NCBI RefSeq assembly: GCF_016587435.1
Contig: NZ_BNJJ01000002.1
Span: 62,001-126,000, forward strand
Length of the DNA: 64,000 nt
Direction: 5' to 3'
Origin: Dictyobacter formicarum
Lineage (GTDB): Bacteria > Chloroflexota > Ktedonobacteria > Ktedonobacterales > Ktedonobacteraceae
Shown: positions 17,838-26,549 of the stretch, piece by piece
Layout: every line of letters starts with the position of its first letter
Numbering within the stretch: the first letter of the stretch is position 1
The notes under the pieces: generated by a model
The model's database searches: none
Told to the model about the DNA's origin: nothing
Seen by the model: only the letters and a program-made list of their open reading frames with translations
Position numbers and translations under genes: made by a program

Positions 17838-18506
17838 TCATCCGTGTTCTTCTCCTCCGACCGCTGGGCGAACCGCATGGAGGACGATGATGGGCAGTAT
17901 TCCTGTTCGAGAGAAGCGGACGGAGCGGATCAGAAAGCCGCTCTCACGAACCTGCCGCTCGGTGTCGCGGTTCCAATGACAATTGCCAGCCAGTTGTGTG
18001 GTGAACGGGACCAGCCGATCTTGAAGCCAGGCAACGAGTGGGTGGTGTGAACGTACATGCTCAACAAGCAAGAGGCGGCCTCCGGGTTTGAGCACGCGTA
18101 GCAGTTCGTGCATCGCTTGCTGTGGACCCTCTACTGAGCAGAACACCAGGGTGGCGACCGCGCTGTCAAAGGTGGTATCGGCGAAGGGCAGCGCTTCGGC
18201 TCTCGCCTGGACGAACGAGATCGGGACACGCGCCGAAGCCTTGCGCTCATGTGCCGAGCGGAGCATGGCGGCGTCTGGTTCCACCGCCTCGACCCGTGTT
18301 ACCTGCTCAGGTGAATAGTACGGAAAGGTGCGTCCTGACCCTGCGCCGACTTCGAGCACCACGCCTTTCGCAAGACCTGCGACTTCCTCGCGTAAGGGGG
18401 TCATCAGCCGTTGCATGGGTCCGCGATCAGCAAGCCACTCATAGAAGGCCATGGCACAGGGATGATGAATCGGTGGAAGACCGGTATCGGTTGATGGGGA
18501 ACCCAT
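17838..18506 (-). CDS. Class I SAM-dependent methyltransferase
   Basis: About 222 aa. The SAM-binding motif I is VVLEVGAGSGRTFPYY, motif II VEAVEPDAAML, then ALPFADTTFDSAVATLVFCSV and LLRVLKPGGRLLLVEHVRS. It resembles small UbiE/phospholipid N-methyltransferase-like enzymes; the methyl acceptor is unknown. It is transcribed away from the BlaI-type gene, and the operator at 18643-18659 lies in the shared gap, so both could be controlled from it. Start at ATG 18506; GTG at 18518 is an alternative. Confidence 0.88.
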   Translation of the reverse strand: MGSPSTDTGLPPIHHPCAMAFYEWLADRGPMQRLMTPLREEVAGLAKGVVLEVGAGSGRTFPYYSPEQVTRVEAVEPDAAMLRSAHERKASARVPISFVQARAEALPFADTTFDSAVATLVFCSVEGPQQAMHELLRVLKPGGRLLLVEHVRSHHPLVAWLQDRLVPFTTQLAGNCHWNRDTERQVRESGFLIRSVRFSRTGILPIIVLHAVRPAVGGEEHG

Positions 18507-18630
18507 TGATCTGTTCACTCTCTTTCTTGGTGTCCTTGGGCGAGCATCCGTGGTCGCGTCCCACTCGTTGTGATGAGGTTCGACGAGCAGCCCGACTTTA
18601 CAGATGCCCCTGTTCCGAGTATAGTATATA

Positions 18631-18659
18631 TACTATCAGTAGTACGAGAGATCTTCGTA
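18631..18659. promoter_or_regulatory. BlaI-type operator A (blaI-like promoter)
   Basis: Two overlapping palindromes: TACTA-N4-TAGTA at 18631-18644 and the perfect 5-bp-arm dyad TACGA-GAGATCT-TCGTA at 18643-18659. They lie about 90 bp before the BlaI-like start, next to a TATA-rich stretch (18620-18633). Similar TACKA-N7/8-TCGTA dyads occur at 20197, 26856 and 28690. BlaI/MecI/CopY proteins bind short dyads of this kind as dimers. Confidence 0.65.
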
Positions 18660-18746
18660 GGACGTTCCATGGTAGAGGCGTAGTAGGTAGAAGGCCGTCC
18701 ATGCACGTGCTACGTGAACACGCGCTGAGCAGAGGAGCGAGAGCCG

Positions 18747-19181
18747 ATGACACAAGAACCTTTTCTCCGCACCTTCCGTCCAGATCGCCCCGGTATTCGC
18801 AAGATTCTCGGCGATCTGGAGGCTGAGATTATGGAATATATCTGGAGCCGCCCGGCAGAACAGGGGGTCACGGTGCGAGAGGTGTATGAGGCGTTCTGTG
18901 CGAAGCGGCACATTGCCTATACCACCGTCATGAGTACGATGACGCGCCTGGCGAAGAAACAGGTGCTGCGCGCCTCCACCGAACAGACGGCCTATGTGTA
19001 CTTCCCCACCATGAGCGCCGATGCCTTGCTTTCCCACGTGGCAGGACGCATGATGGAAGATGTGCTCTTGCATTTCTCCGAGGCCCTGCAAGGCCCTGCT
19101 GCGGAACCGGAGACGCTGGAACGTGCCCGTTCGCTGTTGGAGGAGATCACCGCACGCCGCAAGCAACAGGGAGGGACCTGA
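18747..19181 (+). CDS. BlaI/MecI/CopY-family transcriptional repressor
   Basis: 144 aa. Winged-helix domain near residues 20-90: ILGDLEAEIMEYIWSRPAEQGVTVREVYEAF and IAYTTVMSTMTRLAKKQVLRA, then the dimerisation helices. Family members repress until a membrane M56 protease cleaves them or until a ligand binds. The CxCxxxxCxC copper motif of CopY is absent, so direct Cu sensing of that kind is unlikely. The stop overlaps the start of the M56 gene (TGATG), a typical coupled blaI-blaR1 arrangement. Expected to autoregulate through the dyads at 18631-18659. Confidence 0.92.
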   Translation: MTQEPFLRTFRPDRPGIRKILGDLEAEIMEYIWSRPAEQGVTVREVYEAFCAKRHIAYTTVMSTMTRLAKKQVLRASTEQTAYVYFPTMSADALLSHVAGRMMEDVLLHFSEALQGPAAEPETLERARSLLEEITARRKQQGGT

Positions 19182-20137
19182 TGCATACGCTGCTGGTGCT
19201 CTCCACACTTTTGCTGCTGGTCGGTGGTTGTTTTCTCCTCTACAACCAGCAGCGCGAGATCAGAGCGCGCAGGTCTCGACGATACTTCCATTTGCTACTG
19301 CTTGCCTTGCCCCTGGTGGGAGTGGGACTCGGGGCCCTCAGTATCCTGCATTTTGCCCAGGTGGCGTGTTTCACCAGTGCGCCGCGCTGGGACCAGGTCA
19401 TGAGCGTGCTGATTCCTGGCGGGTTGATTGGTGGCCTCCTGGTTGGGCTGGGACTTTCTCTGGTGCGATTGGTGTTCCTATGGGCGACGACAGCCAGAAG
19501 GACCTTCTCCGCTTCTCGACAGTTACATCGCCGAGCACGTGCCCTTGCACGTCAGCTTGGCGTCTCTGCTCCGCGTGTGCTCCTCTATCCGTCTCTTGCC
19601 CCAATTGCTTTTACGTATGGCTTCCTGCGACCAACGATTGTGCTCTCGCGCTGGATGGTGGAGACGCTGGACACGCAGGAATTGGAGACGGTGCTGGCGC
19701 ATGAGTTGGCCCACCATGCCCGGTGCGATCATCTGCTCACCTGGTGGGCGCTGCTCTTACGCGATGCCTTTTGTTATCTGCCGACGAGTCATCTCGCCTA
19801 TCAGCAGTTGCGCTATGAGCAGGAATTGGCCTGTGATGACCTGGCAACACTGGTGACCCGGCAGCCACTCTCCCTGGCTTCTGCCCTCACGAAGGTCTGG
19901 TTGCACCGCCTTCACGATCCTGCCCAGCATCAATCCGTTCCCGCTCTCACTGGAACCGGTGCGCAGATGGAAGGACGGATTCGACGCCTGTTCACACCAA
20001 CTGTTCCTGCCACACAGGATGCCTCAATCCTTTTGCCCTGGTGCGCTCGAGGCTTGCTCCTGTTGTGCCTCTTCCTGCTTGGCCTCCTCAACACCCTCAT
20101 GGTGCTGCATCTGATGGGATGTGGACCACTGCGCTAA
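19181..20137 (+). CDS. M56-family membrane metalloprotease (BlaR1-like, no sensor domain)
   Basis: 318 aa. Hydrophobic segments at about 3-20, 37-60 and 78-105, a soluble loop with the zinc motif LETVLAHELAHHARCDH near 175 and the third ligand in YEQELACDD, and a final membrane helix near 290-312. It has the BlaR1/MecR1 protease core but no extracellular penicillin-binding sensor, so the signal must enter differently. The predicted partner is the repressor encoded immediately upstream with a 1-nt overlap. Confidence 0.9.
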   Translation: MHTLLVLSTLLLLVGGCFLLYNQQREIRARRSRRYFHLLLLALPLVGVGLGALSILHFAQVACFTSAPRWDQVMSVLIPGGLIGGLLVGLGLSLVRLVFLWATTARRTFSASRQLHRRARALARQLGVSAPRVLLYPSLAPIAFTYGFLRPTIVLSRWMVETLDTQELETVLAHELAHHARCDHLLTWWALLLRDAFCYLPTSHLAYQQLRYEQELACDDLATLVTRQPLSLASALTKVWLHRLHDPAQHQSVPALTGTGAQMEGRIRRLFTPTVPATQDASILLPWCARGLLLLCLFLLGLLNTLMVLHLMGCGPLR

Positions 20138-20180
20138 TCATCAGAACGCCGTGGTCCCACCCGTGTCTCTCCTCTGATCC

Positions 20181-20213
20181 TACTATTGCCTTGTAGTACT
20201 ATTGATTTTCGTA
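20181..20213. promoter_or_regulatory. BlaI-type operator B (before the DUF3105 gene)
   Basis: TACTA-N8-TAGTA at 20181-20198 overlaps TACTA-TTGATTT-TCGTA at 20197-20213, the same two-dyad arrangement as operator A. It is about 107 bp before the DUF3105 start. Confidence 0.6.
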
Positions 20214-20320
20214 GATCAATACCATAGAATCTCTTTCAGCGAGTATTTCTGCTTTCTAGCACGGCGAAATGTGTATGGATGGTGAGCTATGCCAACAAAG
20301 CAGATGAAGGAGACACGCAG

Positions 20321-20980
20321 ATGAAATCAGAAGAACATAACAGGCAACAAACCAGGCGCAACGCGCCACCCTCCCAAGAGCAAGCGGCAAAACGAGGGGC
20401 GAGGCAAGCACAGCAACAGAAGCCACGACGGAAGGTGCGTCGCTCGTTCTGGCGCCGCTGGGGATGGGGCGTGGCCGCGCTGGTGCTGGTACTCATTGTT
20501 GGAGTCATCGTCTGGGCAGTGCGCGCGCAAGCTAGCGAGATTGCCGGTGTGGTCACCTACAAGAATCTGAGTCGAGATCACGTGACTGGCAAGGTCACCT
20601 ATCCCCAGAATCCGCCCGTTGGTGGAGCGCACAATGCCATCTGGCAAAATTGTGGCATCTATCGCACGCCGGTGGCGAATGAAAATGCCGTCCATTCGCT
20701 GGAGCATGGTGCCGTCTGGATCACCTATCAGCCACAACTGGGCGCGCAGGATATCGCACAGTTACAGAACCTGGTGCGTGGACACAGTTACGCGTTGCTC
20801 TCTCCCTATCCTGGGCTGCCGGCCCCTGTCGTGGCTTCGGCCTGGGGCGCGCAGTTGCGAGTGACGAGTGCCCCCGATCCCAGACTGGCCCAGTTTCTGA
20901 AGAAATATGAGCAGGGACCCCAGACCCCCGAACCTGGAGCACCGTGTAGCGGCGGCACAGGGACCCCTGATAAACGGTAA
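20321..20980 (+). CDS. DUF3105 membrane-anchored protein
   Basis: About 219 aa. A basic, glutamine-rich cytoplasmic tail (residues 1-45) is followed by one membrane helix (WGWGVAALVLVLIVGVIVWAV) and an external domain with the DUF3105 signature PPVGGAHNAIWQNCGIYRTP and VHSLEHGAVWITYQP. Function of DUF3105 is not known; the conserved His/Cys residues would suit metal or redox chemistry. The ATG at 20321 is chosen because AAGGAGACACGCAG precedes it; the frame is open from 20279. Likely transcribed from operator B. Confidence 0.9.
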   Translation: MKSEEHNRQQTRRNAPPSQEQAAKRGARQAQQQKPRRKVRRSFWRRWGWGVAALVLVLIVGVIVWAVRAQASEIAGVVTYKNLSRDHVTGKVTYPQNPPVGGAHNAIWQNCGIYRTPVANENAVHSLEHGAVWITYQPQLGAQDIAQLQNLVRGHSYALLSPYPGLPAPVVASAWGAQLRVTSAPDPRLAQFLKKYEQGPQTPEPGAPCSGGTGTPDKR

Positions 20981-21083
20981 CGTGCCATGTTGCGGCTGGG
21001 TTGGTTTGACAGGAGCAGGAGGAAGAACTCGTGAGCTTGTGTGAGATGTCGCAACATGGGGATGTGAGAAAGGAAGAGATGAC

Positions 21084-21584
21084 ATGCAGAATCTCCTCTT
21101 GCTGCTTCCCGTGCTGGCCTGTCCGGTTGGTATGAGACTGCTGATGTGGCTCATGATGCGCATGGGCAAAGAACAGATCCCTTCTGATGCTGGACACCAG
21201 CCAGAAGAGAGACAACGAGCGGTCGTGCCGGAAGGGACACGAGAACCCTCGACGTCCCTGTCTGAACCTGCTCCCTCTCCCCTCAAGGCTATCTGGAATT
21301 GTATGCAGATGTGCCTGAACTGGAAAGTGCTGGTTGGTTTGACCCTCGTGGCGCTGCTGGTGGGTGTGGTTGCGCCACACTTCTTGTGGGCAGCCCTTCC
21401 CATGTTGCTGGTGCTGGGCTGTCCACTGTCCATGATCATCATGATGGTCTCCATGAGTCGCAGGCGGGAAAACGCTCTTCACCGCGCGATCAGTTGCTCA
21501 GGGTGCGAGCCACGAGGAGCAGAACCAGCTCAGATGCTTGAACAGCCAGAGCGTGAGCGCTCATCAGCAGAGGTGAAATGGTAG
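21084..21584 (+). CDS. DUF2933-type small membrane protein
   Basis: 166 aa. An N-terminal membrane segment (LLLLLPVLACPVGMRLLMWL) and a hydrophilic linker precede CLNWKVLVGLTLVALLVGVV and APHFLWAALPMLLVLGCPLSM, a close match to the DUF2933 core (C-LN-K-x-L-x-G-L ... LLL-CPLSM). DUF2933 proteins often sit beside heavy-metal genes; role unknown. AAGGAAGAG precedes the ATG. It follows the DUF3105 gene by about 100 bp with no obvious promoter, so co-transcription is likely. Confidence 0.75.
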   Translation: MQNLLLLLPVLACPVGMRLLMWLMMRMGKEQIPSDAGHQPEERQRAVVPEGTREPSTSLSEPAPSPLKAIWNCMQMCLNWKVLVGLTLVALLVGVVAPHFLWAALPMLLVLGCPLSMIIMMVSMSRRRENALHRAISCSGCEPRGAEPAQMLEQPERERSSAEVKW

Positions 21585-21590
21585 GCAGTG

Positions 21591-21970
21591 ATGACTCGTA
21601 GCCTCTTCTTTGAATGCCAGCCGTGTTGGGACCAGATGCACGATATCCAGTCCCACTGGAGTGCGTTTGGGGCACTGCATATTGATCAGATGGTGAGCAT
21701 CACCTCTGATCCGCTGAGCGCCTTACAATAGAAAGTGCGCGATGAAGGACTTAGCATCCCGGTGCTCTCCGATCCAAATCTCGCCGTCTCGCAAACCTAT
21801 ATGGCCTATCAGTATGGGATGATGGGAACCAGCCGGGACGGACATACCTTCATGCTGGTGGAGCCGGATGGACGGATTGTGTGGCGAGCCGACTATGGAG
21901 GCGCACCCAATTACACGATAGACGTCCCGGTCGAGCAGTTGCTTACCGACCTGCATGCAGGCGCCCTCGG
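21591..21970 (+). pseudogene. Redoxin (AhpC/TSA-like) with internal stop
   Basis: Residues FFECQPCWDQMHDIQSHWSAF are followed by ITSDPLSALQ, a TAG at 21729-21731, then KVRDEGLSIPVLSDPNLAVS and RDGHTFMLVEPDGRIVWRAD in the same frame. This is the middle and end of a peroxiredoxin-like domain; the N-terminal strand is missing and the end runs into an opposing gene near 21970. Two defects make it non-functional. Confidence 0.75.
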
Positions 21971-21985
21971 CTTCGGTTGCATCAT

Positions 21986-22264
21986 TTATGAGCGATGGGC
22001 TCTCCACCAGGTGAGGAGATGGAGGAGAAACAGACTCACCCCGATCCCCGTCAAGACGCTATCCAGGCTGAGTCTTTCGTCAAAAGGGTCAGTTGGGTTC
22101 ACCCAGGGGAAAACTGCACCTGCCATCCAATCATAGTTCAGAGTCAGCAAGATGCCTCCAGTGAGAGCGACGAGGACACCGATGTTGAGCCACCTGGTCC
22201 AGGCGGCTCTTGGAAAGCGCTCACTGGCCCAGAGCACAGCCCCCACGAAATAGCCAAGCGCCAC
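21986..22264 (-). CDS. Small membrane protein, possibly a C-terminal fragment
   Basis: 92 aa with three hydrophobic stretches (LGYFVGAVLWA; WLNIGVLVALTGGILLTLN; SVLTGIGVSLFLLHLLTWW). The frame stays open a little upstream of the GTG at 22264 but shows no convincing start, so it may be the end of a longer membrane protein cut by the IS630 remnant. Family not recognised. Confidence 0.4.
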   Translation of the reverse strand: MALGYFVGAVLWASERFPRAAWTRWLNIGVLVALTGGILLTLNYDWMAGAVFPWVNPTDPFDERLSLDSVLTGIGVSLFLLHLLTWWRAHRS

Positions 22265-22508
22265 CCCAAATTCTCCTACTTCAACCGCAACATTTTTGCA
22301 CTGACTTCGCAGCGCAGGGTTGAGCCGTCTCTCTCTTTTGACTCATCTTTTCTTCGGCAAAGTGCCTCTGCCTATCGCTCTCAGCGCCTTTTGTTCCCAA
22401 AGGTCATCCCTGGCAGAGCCAAGGCTCATGTCATGATATGTCATAGACGAAGTACAATCAAGCAATGTTTTGGGAAATGAGGTAAACTGTCGGGAAAAGG
22501 AGGGACTC

Positions 22509-22670
22509 GTGCGACCACCCCTGGAGATACCGCCCCTGACAGAAGAAGAGTTGGATGCCTTAGAAAAGCTGTCCCGAATCACCAAAGATCCGCGACTGCG
22601 GACCCGCGCTCAAATCATCTTGTTGGCTGGAGAGCAGCGGCTGAGGGTTTCGGCCATTGCCCCCATTGTG
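22509..22670 (+). pseudogene. IS630-family transposase N-terminus
   Basis: GTG at 22509 opens VRPPLEIPPLTEEELDALEK and LSRITKDPRLRTRAQIILLAGEQRLRVSAIAPIVR, the helix-turn-helix start of IS630-type transposases. After about 22670 the homology stops and TnpB sequence begins in another frame. AGGAGGGACTC precedes the start. Confidence 0.65.
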
Positions 22671-22915
22671 CGTGTATTTGTCCGAGCTGTGAGTTGGAGA
22701 TGGACCGCGACGAAAATGCGGCCAGGAATATCCTGAAGGAAGCCATGGATGACGGTACTGCCGGGCAGGCAGGAACCAACGTGCGTAAAACGCTTCTGGA
22801 CACCTGGCCTCTCCCTCCCGGTTGCAAGACCATGGGGCAAGCTGGATGGATGAAAGAAGAATTCTCCTACAATTTATCCAGGGAGTGTCAAACAGCCAGA
22901 TCCACATCGATATAG
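22655..22915 (+). pseudogene. TnpB (IS200/IS605 OrfB) C-terminal fragment
   Basis: The frame encodes the zinc ribbon and last RuvC motif of TnpB: HCPHCACICPSCELEMDRDE followed by NAARNILKEA and a GTAGQAGTN tail. The Asp of MDRDENAARN is the usual third RuvC acidic residue. All upstream TnpB sequence is missing. Confidence 0.65.
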
Positions 22916-23406
22916 GCTTCATGAAAGTGATAAGGATCATCGGGCGTCTGAATCTGCACAATGATCCGCCAGGTGCCACGCACAGCCAGATCCGCCGTGC
23001 CACTAAACTGACCCGTTCCATCTCCTTGCGGGGGAACGACAGCCGGCCCCATATCTCGCTCCAGGAGCTCTGTATTGAGCTGGACCTTCACCACGGGCAC
23101 CGCTTTCCCAGTCTGCGGATCAACAATGCGCACCTGCACGTGGTTGGTCCCGACCAGCTTTGGTGTCATAGTGAAGATGACCTGGAAACGATGGTCGAAG
23201 GTCGAGAGCGTCAAAGGGCGTGGCTGTACAGGCTGTGCTGTGGTACGGGACAGGCTGCTCGCAGACGGAACGGACGTAGCTGGAACGAGCGTGCCTCCTA
23301 GGACGTTCATCAACCCGACACACAGCAGGACGGCAACGCCGAGCAGGGGTTCGATGCGTAAGACGGTCAGCAGTCGCCGGTGGGCTGTGCCAGTCGGGCT
23401 TTCCAT
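22888..23406 (-). pseudogene. YtkA-like domain, 3' part of a CopC-CopD-YtkA gene
   Basis: 172 aa: one membrane helix (LLGVAVLLCVGLMNVLGGTLV) then a beta-rich external domain (FDHRFQVIFTMTPKLVGTNHV and GTWRIIVQIQTPDDPYHFHEAYI) of the YtkA/FixH type found at the end of YcnJ-like copper proteins. The frame overlaps the end of the CopD frame by 40 bp. A shift there would rejoin QPTGTAHRRLL, so this is probably one gene with a frameshift. Confidence 0.7.
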
Positions 23407-24110
23407 TGTTTGGCCTGTTCTGCTAGCTGCATTTGGCCCTGGTCGGGTGCGGGTGATGACTGCATAGTCTCCAGACGTGCGGTGATAGAGTCATACTTGG
23501 ACGCGGCGGCACGGATGCGGGGACGCAAGACCACGATCTGGTAGATGCTGAGTAGGAGCATGCCCGCCACCAGAAGGATTTTGAGCAGCAGAACATTACC
23601 ATAGGCGGTGGAGAGCAGTTGCGCCCAGGAGGTGAGTTGGAAGGTGGCACTGAGCGGGCCAGTGACAGCCATCAAGACCACGCCGACCAGTGCCCACGGT
23701 GAATAGTATGGTAAGAGCGTCACGAATGAGGAGGCACGTTCAGCCAGGGGAGCGCGCGAAAGGACCGGCACATAACTCAGCATGATAGCCAGCATGCCTC
23801 CTACCCATAGGGACGCCGCCACCAGATGGAGCCAATCAGCGAGCACTGCTACCGTCACCTTGTCGGAGGCTTGGGCTGCGGCATGGGAGGACAGCGCCTG
23901 CGCGATCAACACGGTCAGACCGAAGCACAGGACGACCCAGGCAAGCCACCGGTTGGAGGAGCCGGTACGTTGCCTGACCAACCTCCCTGAGAGGAGGAGC
24001 AGCAATGACAGCCCCAGCAGGAGCATACGCACGAGCCACCAGAGACCAAAGTGTCCGCTGAGCACGAGCTGCTGCAGGAGGGCAGGAGTGAAAGCTGTTG
24101 CCCTCTTTCC
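23367..24110 (-). pseudogene. CopD-family copper resistance membrane domain (fragment)
   Basis: From about 24110 the minus strand encodes LVLSGHFGLWWLVRMLLLGL, several further membrane helices, the histidine-bearing VAVLADWLHLVAASLWVGGM typical of CopD, and ALVGVVLMAVTGPLSATFQL. The residues upstream of 24110 are merely antisense to the TnsA fragment, so the start of this protein has been removed. Its N-terminal CopC partner survives at 26550-26720, beyond an inserted block. Confidence 0.8.
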
Positions 24111-24114
24111 TTGT

Positions 24115-24902
24115 GTGAGGTTCACTCGATGGAGCGAGATGACGATGTGTTGGAAATGTATGATCAGCCCACCCGTATCCAGCTCCACTACCAGGCGCGT
24201 TCGGGGCGCAAAACCACCCAGTGGCATACCCCAGACTTTTTCGTTATGCGGCGAGGTGGAGCGGGATTTGAAGAATGGAAACCCGCCAATGCGCTCGACA
24301 AGTTTGCGCTGACGATGCCCTACCGCTATCTGCGCACTGCAACAGGAGGGCGGCAGTGTCCCCCTGGCGAACAAGCAGCTTCACAGGTCGGGCTGTATTA
24401 CCGTGTGCGCAGCTCAGCCGAGTATCACCCCATCTACATTGATAACCTGAAATTTCTCCACGATTTTTGGACGCATCCGTTGCGCATTGAAGCGCAACAG
24501 GAAATGCTGGTTCACGATGCCATTACTGCCTATCCTGGAATGAGTGTGGCTTCCCTCATGGATTCATACCCTGGCCTCCCCGTTGATGTGGTTTGGGCAC
24601 TGCTGGCGAAGCACCGACTGTTTACGGATCTCTCAGCCGCCTCCCTCATGAGGTGGGACCAGGTCTTTTTGTATCAGAGCGAAGCTGAGATGCAAACCGC
24701 CATCGAGAAAAACCGTGCTCCTTCTCAAGCATCCCTGCTTGCAGTACGTTTCCTCTGGGATGGACGGCTCTGGGAAGCTGAAGTTCAGGGCACAACGGTC
24801 GTGCTCCGGCCAGAAATTGGGGCAGAATTCAGCCTCCGCTACGACCATTTTCAGCGCTTAGTCGATCTCGGACAGGTCAAGCCAGGAGCAAGATTCCTCT
24901 AG
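24115..24902 (+). pseudogene. TnsA-like transposase endonuclease, 5'-truncated
   Basis: The plus strand encodes ERDDDVLEMYDQPTRIQLHY, then TQWHTPDFFVMRRGGAGFEEWKPA and YYRVRSSAEYHPIYIDNLKFL: the restriction-like TnsA nuclease core with E, PD and E-x-K residues. It continues with an acidic helical C-terminal half to FSLRYDHFQRLVDLGQ. The start is missing at the CopD junction, and no TnsB, TnsC or TniQ gene is in the window. Remnant of a Tn7-like transposon. Confidence 0.7.
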
Positions 24903-24928
24903 TCATGAATGGCCTAGATCTCATGCGA

Positions 24929-26491
24929 TCAGACAGCTCTCCTTTTGGGAAAGGCGACCGTAAAGGTCGATCCTTTTCCAACCTCGCTGTCCACCGTGAT
25001 GGTTCCCTTATGATGCTTGACGATCTTGGCTACGATGTAGAGCCCCATGCCTAGGCCGGCAATCCCTTTCTGTCTGGGACTGGTGACCCGATAGAAGCGT
25101 TCAAAGATTTTCTCGCACTGTTCTCGCGGAATGCCGAGGCCATGATCGCGCACCCGAACTGAGACCACATCTTCAGCGGTGTCCATCTCCACTTCGACCG
25201 TCTCTGCCTGGGGAGAATACTTGATAGCATTACTGAGCAGGTTGGTGAAGACCTGTCCCAGGCGGTCTTTATCTCCCACCAGGGAGCAGGAAGTTGCGCC
25301 ACGTACCACAATGGTATGCGTCGCCTTGATCTGTTGCATCGTGTCGGCCACCTCATGGAGCAAGGCGTCGAGATCGACTCTCTCCTGCCGATACCCCAGT
25401 TTGCCAGCCTGGATTTTGGAGACGTCTAGCAAGTCTTCCACCAGCCGGATAAGTGTGTTGATCTGGGTCTCCATGCTGGAAAGTGCCGGAGCCTGTTCCA
25501 GGGTGCCTTGCCTGGCCAGTTGCCGGTGCAGCAAGGAGGTCTGCAGTTTCAAGGCGGCGAGGGGATTTCTCAGTTCATGGCTGGCCATACTGAGAAAGGT
25601 ATCCTTGCGTTGTTCAAGTTCCTTGCGCGCCGAGTTATCGAGCACAAAGGCGATGGCCTGGCGTGGCTGATGCGGTAAGACGACCGCGCCCACAAGGACC
25701 GGCAGGCGGCTGCCATCTTGACACACATACTCTTTCTCAAAGGGCGTCAGCGACTGCTGGGTGGCCAGTTCCTGATGAGCCTCGAAGGTCCGATCCAGAT
25801 ACTCTGACGGCGTCATATGTCTCCAGTTCATGTTCCCGGCGCGCAGGTCTTCGCGGGTATAACCGGTCATGCGCAGAAAGGTGTCGTTGGCATCCACGAT
25901 CTGCTCACCTTCGATGATAGTGATCCCGATAATGTTGGAGTTCATCAGGGCGTTCGCGCGCTCCTGACTCTGGCGCAAGGCTTCCTCGATACGCACCTGG
26001 TCCTCGATGTCAGTGTTGGTCCCAAACCACTTGACGATCTGGCCAGCTTCGTCGCGCACCGGCATGGCGCGCGTTAAGAACCAGCGATACTCCCCGGTCT
26101 GGCCATTTCTGAGACGCGCTTTGTGCTCAAACATGTCTCCCGTGTCCAGGGCATGCTGCCAGTGGGCTCGGTGGCCTTCCTGATCATCAGGATGGATGAA
26201 TTGGAGACAAGGCCAGCGGCCGCTTTGTACTTGCTCAAGCATCAACCCGGTGTAGTCACGCCAGCGCTGGTTCGTGTATTTGTACAGGCCGTCGGGTCGT
26301 TTCACCCACACCAGTTGTGGCACGGTCTCGGCAAGGACACGAAAGTTCTCCCGGCTTTCTTTGAGCTGCTGCTCCGCACGTTTCTGCACAGCAATATACT
26401 TGATGGGCGCCTTCCAGAGTGGAAGCGTGAGATGCTTGATCTGTTTTCCATTCAACATCATGCAGTAGCTATCCCTTTCATGTGGTCCCAT
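24929..26491 (-). CDS. PAS-PAS sensor histidine kinase
   Basis: 520 aa: first PAS/PAC about residues 45-165 (VPQLVWVKRPDGLYKYTN ... EYRWFLTRAMPVRDEAG), second PAS about 172-285, HisKA with acceptor His305 (SMASHELRNPL), HATPase_c about 390-515. No membrane helix, so a soluble sensor. No response regulator follows; the partner may be the receiver at the left edge of the window. Most of it is a near-identical duplicate of 273-1425. The first ~30 residues look atypical, so the true start may be ATG 26461 or 26458. Confidence 0.88.
   Translation of the reverse strand: MGPHERDSYCMMLNGKQIKHLTLPLWKAPIKYIAVQKRAEQQLKESRENFRVLAETVPQLVWVKRPDGLYKYTNQRWRDYTGLMLEQVQSGRWPCLQFIHPDDQEGHRAHWQHALDTGDMFEHKARLRNGQTGEYRWFLTRAMPVRDEAGQIVKWFGTNTDIEDQVRIEEALRQSQERANALMNSNIIGITIIEGEQIVDANDTFLRMTGYTREDLRAGNMNWRHMTPSEYLDRTFEAHQELATQQSLTPFEKEYVCQDGSRLPVLVGAVVLPHQPRQAIAFVLDNSARKELEQRKDTFLSMASHELRNPLAALKLQTSLLHRQLARQGTLEQAPALSSMETQINTLIRLVEDLLDVSKIQAGKLGYRQERVDLDALLHEVADTMQQIKATHTIVVRGATSCSLVGDKDRLGQVFTNLLSNAIKYSPQAETVEVEMDTAEDVVSVRVRDHGLGIPREQCEKIFERFYRVTSPRQKGIAGLGMGLYIVAKIVKHHKGTITVDSEVGKGSTFTVAFPKRRAV
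24962..26110. repeat. Kinase duplication, copy 2 of a ~1.15-kb direct repeat
   Basis: Nearly base-for-base identical to about 273-1425; I see only scattered changes, such as in the TATTTGATGGCG/TACTTGATAGCA segment. Both ends of the similarity fall inside the coding region, so this is a segment exchange or gene conversion rather than a whole-gene transposition. Confidence 0.85.
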
Positions 26492-26549
26492 CCCTGGAAG
26501 GAAGATGCTTCCCTGCTCTGATATCTCGAAACAGCATTGAGAAATGTGA

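Noticed and set aside
18747..20137. A beta-lactam resistance locus
   Set aside because: The M56 protease has no penicillin-binding sensor domain and no beta-lactamase gene is present.
22655..22915. An active TnpB/omega-RNA system
   Set aside because: Only the C-terminal zinc ribbon and last RuvC motif remain.
24115..24902. A complete Tn7-like or CRISPR-associated transposon
   Set aside because: Only a truncated TnsA-like gene is present; no TnsB, TnsC, TniQ, Cas gene or CRISPR array was seen.
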